A DNA stretch of 64,000 nt from Allium sativum (lineage: Eukaryota > Streptophyta > Magnoliopsida > Asparagales > Amaryllidaceae), in NCBI GenBank assembly GCA_030737875.1, contig CM060911.1, positions 54,306,001 to 54,370,000 on the forward strand, written 5' to 3'. Position numbers and translations under genes: made by a program. A model generated the notes under the pieces. It was not told where the DNA came from, made no database searches, and saw only the letters and a list, made by a program, of their open reading frames with translations. Positions 47,431 to 58,190 of the stretch are shown piece by piece. Within the stretch, counting starts at the first letter, position 1; every line of letters begins with the position of its first letter.

Positions 47431-48417
47431 GATGGGTTTTATTATTATTTTTCTTTTCGTTTAAATGAAACGCGGGGAGGGGGGGTCAACGGGGTATAGG
47501 AGAAGAGAGAGAGTGAGGTTTTATATATATATTTTTAATTTAATTTCAAAAAGTAACTTTTAATTTCGACCTCGAAATCGAACCCACCGCCTGTCGTCCA
47601 TAGCTAATCACCCCCATTCCGAACACAATGGGATATGTATCGAAAGCCAATTCGACCGTTTCGATCAGTTTTCGTTTAAATCCAAATTATAAATCTGTAT
47701 ATTGAATTTGAATGCGCATTTCAATTTACCGGGGCCACATACTAACTCTAAAAATTCCGGAAAAATATTTTCTAGCTTCGTATTGACGATATAGTCCTAA
47801 CAAAACTAATTTCATCGAATTCTGAGACCGTTTGGAAAATGGTCATTTTCCAGTCGATTAAAATCAACTAAAACTATCAAAACACGTTTTCCTTCGCCAC
47901 GCTCACATATTGATTCGAAAAATTACGAATTTTGAAACCTAGCCATAACTAGACATCGCGGATCCAACAAAAGTGGTTTCGTCGAAAACCAAGGTCGTTT
48001 GCAAAATTTCCATTTTTAAGGGCCAGAATTCCATAGCGGCTATTTTGAATTTTCAATTGTACATATCTTTTGATTCCCGCTATGAAATTTTAATTTTTCG
48101 GATTCGTTGGAAAGATATTCTCAATTAGATTCAAATATTTTTGGTTTCACTAAAATCCGGTTTATTTTGAATCATGTACATTCATTTGAAATTTGAAATC
48201 GAATTATCGAACTACCGCGCCATTTTCAATTCCTTTTATAATTTATAAATAGTTACTTATATTCTAACGACGAACTATATAAATATATACGTTCTAATTC
48301 TATTCAAAATAAATTTCTCGTCTTTATTACTTAAATTAATTCATTTTAAATATTCAAAATTCATTAAAATTGCCAAAATAAAAATTTTAAATTGGCTCAG
48401 ATTTCCGGGTTATTACA

Positions 48418-48435
48418 ATCTCCCCCACTTAAAAC
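48418..48435 (-). other. GyG polypurine tract
   Basis: The minus strand reads GTTTTAAGTGGGGGAGAT next to the LTR start. Identical to GyE and GyH. Confidence 0.9.
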
Positions 48436-48564
48436 TTTTCGTCCCCGAAAAGGAACGAAGCCGAAAGTTGTTTCACAAATCAACTCAACCTTCTTTATTT
48501 TCTTTACGGCTTAAGCTCTTCAACTTTTCGGTTTCTAAGAACTTTTCAAATTTTTCAAAAATTT

Positions 48565-48760
48565 GGCTAACACCCTAAATTTTCGAAAAATTTCGCCATA
48601 ACCTCCCCTGCACCGGGGACTTCGGGATATTTCATATAGCCTCCCATGGCCTTCTTCAATCCAAAAGAAAAAGAAAAAGCCAATCGGCTCATAAATCATC
48701 ATCACCCAAACAAAACAATAAATTATGGTAAACATGTACCTATTTGTCGGGAAAACAATT
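48565..48760 (-). other. Conserved non-coding block, copy in the GyG interior
   Basis: On the minus strand: CCCGACAAATAGGTACATG, TTTTGTTTGGGTGATGATG, GCCGATTGGC, CTTTTTCTTTTTCTTTT, then GGGGAGGTTATGGCGAAATT. Confidence 0.8.
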
Positions 48761-49309
48761 TTATTCTTCTGCTCTATCCTCCTTGCTATGACCTGTTCAA
48801 TGTAAGTACATGTACATGCAAGAAAATGCAATAAATTTTCAATACAATTTACTATTTGGTTCAAAATGGCTATATGGTTCGAAATTTTAATTACTCAACC
48901 AATAATCAAACATAACCAGCAATCAATTAGTTGATTAGCTTTTCAAATTCATAATTTTGATATATAGTCAAAAATCACATTTTTGATGCCAAGTCACAAT
49001 CAATATATTCTAACTATATTTTGGTTCTCACACCAATCTAATGGAAATATATAGATATCACAATTTCGGCACTCGAACATCAACTCTGATGACGATGCAT
49101 CAATCATCAGAATCATCTCCGGGCGACTAGAATGTGATTCTATATCTATCTAGTATATTGGAGGCTTCTAATACACGTGGAACAGACGTATATTAAAATC
49201 TCTATATACCTGATAGTCCAAATTCAATATAAAATAAATAATCAAATACGAATAGTTGATTTAAGTTTTCAAAACAAAATTTGTTTCATTTTAAAAATAT
49301 ACTCTTCAC

Positions 49310-49384
49310 ACTCGTTCTAGGATACTACTGATCCCATCTCTAACGAGTCATTCCCATTGGATATTACTAATCCAATTTCTGATG
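49310..49384 (-). ncRNA. Tandem leader hairpins, GyG
   Basis: The 39-nt unit 49310-49348 has outer stem ACTCGTT/AACGAGT, inner stem GGAT/ATCC and loop CAGTAGT. The PBS-proximal unit 49355-49384 has inner stem ATTGGAT/ATCCAAT. Confidence 0.7.
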
Positions 49385-49431
49385 AATTATTTTGTATGGT
49401 TCTTGTGTGTCTCCGAGCTCTGTAAACCAAA

Positions 49432-49443
49432 GCTCTGATACTA
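49432..49443 (-). other. GyG primer-binding site
   Basis: The minus strand reads TAGTATCAGAGC, one mismatch to the initiator tRNA-Met complement. Confidence 0.85.
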
Positions 49444-49445
49444 AC

Positions 49446-50604
49446 TATCTAGACCCGAACTTCCCCGGTATGGAAAGCCTGGATTGAATTGAGGACAAGC
49501 CACAAAAAACGCAGACAGAAGAACATTTCATTGTATATTACAACAATTCAATCAGAAAACAAGAATATACAGAGTATGAATAAATATTACACAGAAAAAT
49601 ATCAGAGATTTAAATTACAAAACACAACTAGAAGTAATACATGGATACAGAGCTTTCCGAGTATCGTTCCAGCTGTAAATCAGGATCCTGTGAATATAAA
49701 TCTGCAAAACCAAAACTACTAGCTAACCGTGTCGAAAATAAGGGCATCCAGAGTTTAGGTTAAAACAATAAACTCCAGGTCAGTCATGTGACCGGTGTGA
49801 GAACTAAAACAGTTACTAATCTTTATTTTAAAGTTAGGTAAATCAAGGGACCACGCCGTATAACACGGAATGGGTTTCCTTCCAAGAATACCAGTGCATA
49901 AAACAACAGCGCAATGCTAAATAAAGAACAATGAAGCTATTATAAGACCCAGGTCCCATCACACAATGCAACACAAGCCGGAGGATAGGTTTTTTACCTT
50001 ATAATAGCCAAGAATGCTTGATACGCTAAATTTCATCTTTTGATTCTTAATCAGACTCCAACCGTAAATTAGTAAGAGAACGATTCCCTAAGTATTAACC
50101 CCGAAGGCCGAAACCAACGTCAGACCAATACCCAGGAAACCACCCATCTTGGCTCGTTTCTAGTTAGTTTCTGATTTCATATACAATCATAAATATCAAT
50201 CATAGGCGACATGAGCGCCCCATCCCACTATGTCGCCATATATAGAATTACAATCAAAACCGCAAAGTGATGTATTGGAAATTGGATTTCCATCTGCGAA
50301 CCGAGGCAAAAGATAGTCCTCTACCGATTCAAGACAATTTAGTCCAAATCTCAGGCAAGTACTCAGTCAAGCCTTTGGATCGTCAGGGCCGGTCCATCGA
50401 TGTGGATTAAAATGCATGAACACTGCGTTTCCCCGCCCTTTGGGGCGTAAATGAGCCAACGAATGAATCCAACGGCTTCACATAGTCACCGATATATCCG
50501 AGGCGCCTCGCAATAGCAACAACCATATAAGTCAAACTCGTCAGGGCATGTAAAACCAATGACGCCACTTCTAGCTAGAAAGAAACACATGTCCTCCCTG
50601 ATGT
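49446..50604 (-). repeat. GyG 5' LTR, visible part
   Basis: Matches 42006-43162 of the 3' LTR almost base for base (for example the GCAAGTACTCAGTCAAGCC segment at 50354 and 42913). It ends at the GyH insertion. In the uninterrupted copy GATGT (43158-43162) is followed by CCTCTCCCGTTTCTG. The rest should resume after GyH, beyond the window. Confidence 0.88.
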
Positions 50605-51539
50605 TGTAACAACCCGAAAATCTGGGCCAGTTTAAAATTTTTATTTTGGCAATTTTAGCGAATTTTGAATATTTAAAATGAATTATTTTAAATAATATCG
50701 ACGAGAAATTTATTTTGAATATATTTAGAACGTATATAATTATATACGTCGTCGTTAGAATATAAATATTTATATATAATTATAAAAGGAATTGAAAATG
50801 GCGCGGTAGTTCGATAATTCGATTTCAAACTTCATTTGAATGTACCGGGTGCAAAACAATCCGGATTTTAGTGAAACCAAAAACATTAGGATCTAATTGA
50901 TAATATCTTTCCAACGAATTCGAAAAATCAAGATTTCATAGCGGGAATCAAAAGATATGTTCAGTTGAAAATTCTGAATAGTCGCTATGGAATTCAGGCC
51001 CTTAAAAATAGACTTTTTGCAAACGACCTCGGATTTCGACGAAACCACTTTTGTTGGGTCCGTGATGTAAAGTTATTGCTAGATTCCAAATTTCATAATT
51101 TTCTGAATCAGTTTGTGAGCGTGGCAAAGGAAAACGCGTTTGACCAGTTTCAGTTGATTTTAATCGACTGGAAATTGTCCATTTTTCAAACGGTCTCAGA
51201 ATTTGACGAAACTAGTTTTGTTAGGACCGTATCGTCAATACGAAGCTAGAAAATATTTTTCTGGAATTTTTCTAGTTAGTATGTGACCCCGGTAATTTGA
51301 AATGTACGTTTAAAATTCAACATAAGGATTTAAATGTAAATTCAACGGAAACTATTCGAAACAGTCGAATCAGCCTACGATACATATCCCATTGTGTTCG
51401 GAATGGAGGTAAAACGCTATGGACGACAGGCGGTGGGCCTCGTTTCGAGGTCGTATGTAAAAGTCAACTTTTTGAAAATAAATTAATTAAATAAAAAAAC
51501 CCTTCTCCTTCTATAACTTCTGCCCCCCCCCCCCGTTTC

Positions 51540-51899
51540 AATTTCATTTCAGAGAAATTAAAAAAAAACCAAATCCCGTAGCCCCGTCGCCTTCTCCTCC
51601 GCTCCACCTCCTCCTCAACCACGACCGCCGATCTACCCTCCTACCCCGCCACCGTTCGACAGTCGTGCCCAGCCACACGCTGCCTCGTTGATCGCTGGAC
51701 CTCCCATCTCGCGCCCCTCTCCACTCCATCTCGACGAACCCTAGCCCTCCCCTGGAAATCGATTCAAGGAAAAATGGCGGCCACCAACTCGCGAACCAGC
51801 ACCACACACTCGACCCCTCCCCTCCTCCGACTAGGCAGCGCACTCCCTCCGACCGTCCACCGGCGGTGGAACCCCTCCTCCCACTTAGGGCAACAGAGG
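51540..51899 (+). other. GC-rich exon-like leader with splice donor, GyH 5' LTR
   Basis: C/T-rich, markedly GC-rich against AT-rich surroundings, ending CAACAGAGGTAAGTTTTAC (donor at 51898-51900). An ATG in good context (AAAAATGGCGGCC, 51774) opens a short frame. In the 3' LTR copy (59490) a 5-bp insertion changes its frame, so it is probably not translated. It is best read as a first exon or leader of an LTR-initiated spliced transcript. Confidence 0.5.
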
Positions 51900-52049
51900 T
51901 AAGTTTTACTTAATATAAAAAAATGGTTGTTTAATTTGGTAGTTAAGCAAATTTCTGGATTTTAATTAAAGAAAAGTATATATTTTTAATAAGGAAAAAT
52001 GCGATCTTTTGATAAGGAAAAATACGTATGTCATTGAGTTAAAAATCGA

Positions 52050-52740
52050 ATTTTTTTTTGTAGAAGAAAAATAAAAATTGAATTTTTATATATGTAGAAG
52101 AATAATTAAAATTAGATTTTTCATGAAGTGAAGGTTAGATTTTTATCTACAGAAATAAATAGATTTTTAACATTAAAAAGATATGATTTTTAACAGTGAA
52201 AAAAAATGATTTTTATATTTTTAAAGTATTAAAAATATAGTTTTTATATTTTTAAAGAATTAAAAATATGATTTTTATATTTTTAAAGTATTAAAAATAT
52301 AATCTTTACTATATAGAAGTGGTAGAAATATGATTTTTGGTTAGGTAGAGAATTAAAAATATAATTTTTACATGATAGGAATATTAAAAATATCGTCTTT
52401 ATATAGGTAGATATGAAAAGACGATATTTTGATATGAGTAGTGAAGTAAAAATATGATTTTTACTTCGAGGAAAAATATAAACTTTATTTTTATAAAGGC
52501 GAAATCTTTATTTTTATAAAGGCGAAATCTTTATTTTTATAAAGGCGAAATCTATATTTTTGAAAATATAATTTTTATCTCGATAACAACATAGTAAAAA
52601 TTCAATTTTTATATAAGTATAACGACGAAAATTCTATTTTTACAAATATGAAATAGCGATGAAAATTCTATTTTCACAATATGAAGTTAGCGATAAAAAT
52701 ATGATTTTTATATAATAGAGAATATAAAAATGTGATTTTT
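52050..52740 (+). repeat. Short ATGATTTTTATAT repeats in the GyH 5' LTR
   Basis: Dispersed and tandem motifs AAAAATATGATTTTTATAT, AAAATTCTATTTT, and a triplicated TTTATTTTTATAAAGGCGAAATC (52492-52550; duplicated only in the 3' LTR). The corresponding GyG region has inverse-strand AAAATC motifs. Confidence 0.75.
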
Positions 52741-52871
52741 ATATATACAGTGTATACGGGCAACGAAGGTGATAAAAAGGCGAGAACGAAGAAGATTTCT
52801 ATCAATGAAGTGCCGTGGAGCTAGGATAGCTATCGGTGAGAATTTCTCACCTTTCAATTTAATTTTTCTAG

Positions 52872-52911
<40 letters not shown>

Positions 52912-53817
52912 TAGGATGCAGACGGTGCTTAGTAGCACCCGACACAATCGTCCACAGACCATGAACTTGTTTGTTTGGTTGAATAAATTAATTTGATGAC
53001 TTGATGTGAATTGGTTGTTTGGTGAATTTGATTGATGTGTGAATGGCATGGGCCTTCACTAGACTGGGGATAAGGCTAGGCCTCGTCCCGTTTCTAGTAT
53101 CGTGCCGTTATGCCGCCGAAATTTTCTAAAAGAAGTTAGAAAAATAAAAATATCATTTTATTTAAAGAATGAACTGAATAGAAATTCATATGTTGGAATA
53201 AAATGTTTTGTCGTTAAAAATATAATTTTTAACGTGAATGTGAATAAATAAATATTCATTTACAAACCGGACGGTTTGTTTATGTACACCTATTTGAAGG
53301 ACATTGATTGGGACGATAAATTTTACATATCGCCCAACTGCACAAATAAAATATGCGTTTGATTGTTTGAAACCCCACACGGGTGTTGGGATGAAATTTG
53401 AAGTTCACTCATCTTGATTGATTAAATATGTCGATCGATTGATTGACAGGCTGTTATAAGCGTTAGATATCTATATTTGATGCTTATACAGTGTAGTGCA
53501 CTTTGGTTGATGATTGATTATTTTTCAATGCTATTATATGTGTGTAATGCGTGAAAATCCATATAATTAACTTTATATGGTAATTGATTGGGCCTCATTC
53601 CAATTTGATAAATAAAGAATATTATAAAATAAAAGTTCATGTGTTGACAGGACTCATCCATTGAGATTGGTCATGTGTTGAACGAAATATTTTGATAATA
53701 ACAACTATTTTGAAAAAGAAATATTTGAAATAGAATATTTGAAAATAGAAATTTATGAAGCCGTGTTGATTAGATTGACGCCATTTTAACGTAAACGATA
53801 TTTATATCGATTTTATC

Positions 53818-54195
53818 GATTTCGAAATGAATTGAATTGAAAACGATTTCGAAATGAATTGAATTGAAAACGATTTCGAAATGAATTGAATTGAAAACGA
53901 TTTCGAAATGAATTGAATTGAAAACGATTTGGAAATGAATTGAATTGAAAACGATTTCGAAATGAATTGAATTGAAAACGATTTCGAAATGAATTGAATT
54001 GAAAACGATTTCGAAATGAATTGAATTGAAAACGATTTCGAAATGAATTGAATTGAAAACGATTTCGAAATGAATTGAATTGAAAACGATTTCGAAATGA
54101 ATTGAATTGAAAACGATTTCGAAATGAATTGAATTGAAAACGATTTCGAAATGAATTGAATTGAAAACGATTTCGAAATGAATTGAATTGAAAAC
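53818..54195 (+). repeat. 27-bp tandem array, 14 copies, GyH 5' LTR
   Basis: Unit GATTTCGAAATGAATTGAAT plus TGAAAAC. It has exactly 14 x 27 bp and very high homogeneity. Each unit has TTTCGAAA, a short palindrome. The 144-aa open frame on the minus strand is produced by the repeat. Confidence 0.95.
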
Positions 54196-57100
54196 GATTT
54201 CGAATTGAATTGAAAGCGAATTGAAAACGAATTCAAATTGAATTGAAATTTGAATTGAATAGAAATGTATTTTAAAACGAATTTATAAAGAAGAATTCAA
54301 TTTTGATTTGAATTGAAATGGAAGTTGAAATTGCTTTTGAAACGAATTTAAAACTATTTATAAAATTCGTTTTAAATAGAAATCGACGAAATATATATTA
54401 TATATATTATATATATAATATAATGGCCTGAATAGAACGCGCCGCGCCGCGGCAGTTCGTGAATTTCGACCATTTATTTCAAACGGACATTACGGGAAAT
54501 CCGACCGTCGGATTCTCCTAAAACCGGAACCGTTGGGTTCGTATCGAGAAGAGCCTTCTAATGAATATTAGAAATTTGAAATCTAACAGTTGGATTTGGA
54601 GTTATGTCCAAATCAAATTTGAAAAAGGTCGCCGTAATTGCAGTTTGATGGCCGTTGATGGAAATCGACTGTACGGGCCTTGATAAAATTATTAAAAATA
54701 GTAATAATTTGTGTAAAATCATAAGAAATGATTTAGAAAGATTTGGGATGAAAAACTCCAAATTTGAAAAGATAAAAATAGATTTTTATCGAAATGAACT
54801 AGTTTTGAACTAGAAATATAATTCTATTTATTTTTAAATAAATAAATTGAATTTGAAAAGGGTTTTAAAAATAACCAAAATTTCCAATGATTGCATTGGA
54901 GTGGATTTGAATCGAAATTGTCTTCGGAATATTTCGATGTTGGAATTCGTGATTACACAGATGTTGTTATGGAAATTTGAAAGATATATATTTATATCGT
55001 TATTTCCAATACGACATTTGTTAATCGTAGAATTTGATATTGAATATAAGCCGATATATTTTCTATTCAGAGCCTTGTATTTAATATCAAATGTGATTTG
55101 GGTTTATCGTGAATCGTGTTTTAGATGACATTGGTTCTTTAACCCAATTAAAGACAGGATATTGATTTTTGAAAGAGATTAAAGCTAAGTGGAGTTTTAA
55201 TGAGTCTTTAATTAGATTGAAAAGTGAATTGATAATTTAAATTATCAAATCTGAAAAGTGATCGAGAGTGGAGTACCACCAGTTTTGCTCCAAAGCGATA
55301 GTTAAATCTTTAATTAGATTTGAATGTGAAATAGTAATTAATTTTACCGATAACACAGTGGTGTTAGATGTGGAGTATTACCAGTTTTCTCCATGGGATA
55401 TATAGGTTGGGATTGGAAATAAAATAAATAATTACTTCGGTGTGGTTCGTTAATCCCGACTAGTTTGAAATGATACCCAAAGGAAGATTAAAGAATAAAT
55501 TTAGAAGAATTTATCTTGGATAAAATTAATGGGAACCTTTCCCTAAAAATGTGATTTTGTGAATGAAAGAATATTCTGAAGTGGAATGAGGCGTTTGTTG
55601 TGTTGGTGTAACATTTGTTTATTATATATACGTGGGTTATTCAGAAAGGCCGGGTTATACCCATTCTGAATAACTGATTCGACGTGGTGTCGAAGATGAA
55701 GACGGTGGTCGAAGACCAGAAGTCTTCACGTCGTTTGGGTGATTACTGATGATCTTGATTGGGCTGTACACCCAAGAAGATGGAAACAGTTAGTGATCGT
55801 CCAGACGTACTTGGAGATCGATGGATATGCGGGGTACTAGGTGCCTCCGGTTTCGTTCAGACCCAGAACGGACTTGTAAATGGACTGTGTGTCTGACATT
55901 GGATTTTAGTCTATGTGATTGATCTCTATTAAATATATATCTGTTTGGCGGCGGAGAATTTATTCTCTTACTTAACGCCCTTCTCTGAGACGTACGAGCT
56001 CAGGGGTTATATATTGATGGATATCAAATGCATGGAGTGAATTGCCTGTGTGGCATGCCTAAGTGGCAAATGATCAAGGCTTCTGTTGAAAAGCAAAGTC
56101 TTGTGGTTGATGATCAAAGCACGGCCTTTGTGGCATAGCTTTGTGTAACGTTGATTCGCGAGCTTCACACCCGGTATGAACCAAAAACGGGAGAGGACGT
56201 CAGGGAGGGCATGCGTTTCTTTCTAGCTAGAAGTGGCGTCAGTGGTTTTACACGCCCTGACGAGTTTGACTTATGTGGTTGTTGCTGTTGCGAGGCGCCT
56301 CGGTTATATCGGTTTCGGCCGATGCATTCTGGTCGGCAGACGGACCAGACTTACACCCCATAGGGTGGGGAGACGCATGTTCAGGGTTTAAGTTTAATCC
56401 ACATCGGTGGACTGGCCCTGAGGATCCAAGGGTCGATGCGCTCTGACCCTGAGGCTCGGGCTAGAGAGTCTCGAAGTCGGTGAGGACTATCTTTTGCCTC
56501 GGTTCATAGATGGAAATCCAGCTTCCAAATACGTGACATTTGCGGTTTTATTTGTAGAGCCTAGTATGGCGACATAGTGGGATGGGGCGCTCATGCCGCC
56601 TATGATTGATACTTATGATTTGAAGTTGTTTTATACACTATGCACTTATTATAGTATCAAATGATTTGTTTCAAACGTATCAAGCATTCTTTGGCTGTTA
56701 TAAGGGAAAACCCTATCCCCCGGCTTGCGTTGCATTGTGTGATAGGACCTGGGTCTTATAACAGCTTCATTTTTCTTTATTTAGCATTGCGCTGTTTGTT
56801 ATATGCACTGGTATTCTTGGGAGGAAACCCGTTCCGTGTTATACGGTGTGGTCCCTTGATTTACCTAACTTTCAAATAAAGATTAATAATTGTTTTAGTT
56901 CTCACACCAGTCACATGACTGACCTGGAGTTTATTGTTTTAACCTAAACTCTGGGTGCCCTTATTTTGGCACGGGCAGCTAGTAGTTTTGGTTTTGCAGA
57001 TTTATATTCACAGGATCCTGGTTTACAGCTGGAACGATATCCGGAAAGCTTTGTATCCGTATATCTCTTCTAGTTGTGTATTTTATTATTTTCCGCTGCA

Positions 57101-57290
57101 ATATATTTAAATGTAATTTAAATCTCTGATATTTCTGTGTAATATTTATTCATTTATACTCTGTATATTCTTGTAATCTGATGCATTGTTGTAATATACA
57201 ATGAAATGTTCTTCTGTTTGCGTTCTGTTGTGGCTTGTTCTCGAACTATCCGGCGCTTTCCTTTACGGGGAAGTTATGGGTTTTCACAGT

Positions 57291-57302
57291 TGGTATCAGA
57301 GC
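57291..57302 (+). other. GyH primer-binding site
   Basis: TGGTATCAGAGC, a perfect complement to the initiator tRNA-Met 3' end, 2 bp after the LTR. Confidence 0.92.
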
Positions 57303-57353
57303 TTTGGTTTACAGAGCTCGAGAACAAGACACATTAGAACCGTACGAAAGAAT

Positions 57354-57429
57354 TCATCAGATATTGGATTAGTTATATCCAATGAGAGTGACTCGTTAGA
57401 GATGGGATCAGTAGTATCCTAGAACGAGT
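57354..57429 (+). ncRNA. Tandem leader hairpins, GyH
   Basis: Unit 1 (57354-57385): TCAT/ATGA with inner ATTGGAT/ATCCAAT. Unit 2 (57391-57429, 39 nt): ACTCGTT/AACGAGT, inner GGAT/ATCC, loop CAGTAGT. They start about 50 nt downstream of the PBS. Confidence 0.72.
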
Positions 57430-57939
57430 GTGGAGAGTATATTTTTCAAGTAAAAACAAATCTTGTTTTGAAATTTAAATCAATTATTCGTATTTGATTA
57501 TCTATTTATATTGAATTGGACAGTCCAGTATATAAAGATTTTGCGTATACGTCTGATCCATGTGTATTTGAAATTTTAATATACTGGATAGATATAGAAT
57601 CACACTCTAGTCGCCCGAAGATGATTCTGATGATAGTTCGAACATCATCAGAATTGGTATTCGTGTTTCGAAGGTGTGATATCTATATATTTCCTATTGA
57701 CTGGTGTGAGAACCAAAATTAGATAGGGCTTATTGTTGTGATTTAGCATCAAAAATCTGATTTTTGGCTATATATCCAAGTTATGAATTTCAAATGATAA
57801 TTCACTAATTGATTGATGTTTGTGTTGTTTGTTTATTTGTTGGATAATTTTGAACCATTATGCCTAATTGAACCAAATATTGAACTGTATTGAAAATTGG
57901 TCGCATCTGCTTGCATATACATGTATATCATTGAACAGG

Positions 57940-58190
57940 TCATAGCAAGGAGGCTAGAGCAGAGAATAAAATTTGTTTGCCCGACAAATAGGTACATGTT
58001 TACTACATAATTTCCTGTTTTGTTTGGGTGATGATGATTTTGTGAGCCTATTGGCTAGCCGCTTGGCTTTTTCTTTTTCTTTTTGAGATCTGAAGGACCG
58101 GGGAAGCTATTTGAAATTCCCCGATGCTCCCGGTGCAGGGGAGGTTATGGCGAAATTTTTCAAAAATTTAGGGTGTTAGCCAAATTTTTG
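57940..58190 (+). other. Conserved non-coding block, copy in the GyH interior
   Basis: GAACAGGTCATAGCAA, TGCCCGACAAATAGGTACA, TTTTGTTTGGGTGATGATG, GGCTAGCCGCTTGGC, CTTTTTCTTTTTCTTTTT, CCCCGATGCTCCCGGTGC and GGGGAGGTTATGGCGAAA in order. It lies about 110 bp before the PPT. Confidence 0.82.

Larger units (their letters stand above)
42006..48417 (-). repeat. GyG 3' LTR (6412 bp)
   Basis: Bounded by TATCAAGACCC (42006) and GGTTATTACA (48417), followed directly by the PPT. The other end is identical in the 5' LTR (TATCTAGACCC, 49446). No gene lies inside. It contains three dispersed 115-bp repeats, an AT-rich tandem array (45470-45740), a segment rich in short AAAATC/TTTTTAT motifs (46550-47100), and a GC-rich exon-like leader (47165-47430). 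It is homologous along its length to the GyH LTR in opposite orientation. Confidence 0.9.
48418..49445 (-). other. GyG interior (1028 bp, non-coding)
   Basis: From the PBS on the right to the PPT on the left. It aligns along its length with the GyH interior (57289-58317): leader with hairpins, middle part, conserved block, PPT. There is no gag zinc knuckle, protease or RT and no conserved open frame. Confidence 0.88.
42006..50604 (-). mobile_element. GyG: giant-LTR, non-coding gypsy element, 5' LTR cut by GyH
   Basis: On the minus strand: 5' LTR (visible 49446-50604, the rest beyond GyH and the window), PBS, 1028-bp interior, PPT, and a complete 3' LTR of 6412 bp (42006-48417). The left target duplication would be GTCAT (42001-42005). 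LTR termini are TGTAATAACCC and GATA (mutated from GACA, or family-specific). The interior has no gag or pol. Inserted in GyF. Confidence 0.9.
50605..57288 (+). repeat. GyH 5' LTR (6684 bp)
   Basis: TGTAACAACCC...TTTTCACA. Blocks in order: U3-like start with GTGTTCGGAATGG (51388), C run and GC-rich exon-like leader with donor (51520-51899), AT-rich ATGATTTTTATAT motif region (52050-52740), GGTGAGAATTTCTCACC inverted repeat (52834), (TA)n tract (52874-52911), 27-bp array (53818-54195), GC-rich GCGCCGCGCCGCGGC (about 54438), and a terminal part with the CGTTCCGTGTTATACGG motif (about 56829). No protein gene. All open frames over 60 codons are repeat-derived or not conserved. Confidence 0.93.

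Noticed and set aside
51544..51843. Arginine/tryptophan-rich 99-aa frame, copy at 59260-59523, and proline-rich frames at 47170-47417
   Set aside because: They are GC-rich leader sequence. Start sites and frames differ between the two LTRs of GyH and are not shared with GyG.
53818..54195. CRISPR-like array
   Set aside because: The units are contiguous with no spacers, and the context is a plant LTR.
53802..54236. A 144-aa repetitive open frame (SKSFSIQFI units), also at 61486-61908
   Set aside because: It is the minus-strand reading of the 27-bp array. A one-base deletion in the second LTR copy shifts the frame, so there is no selection on it.
54847..55128. 93-aa frame identical in 54847-55128 and 62519-62800
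   Set aside because: It lies in the two near-identical LTRs. The identity is explained by their recent common origin, and no domain is recognisable.
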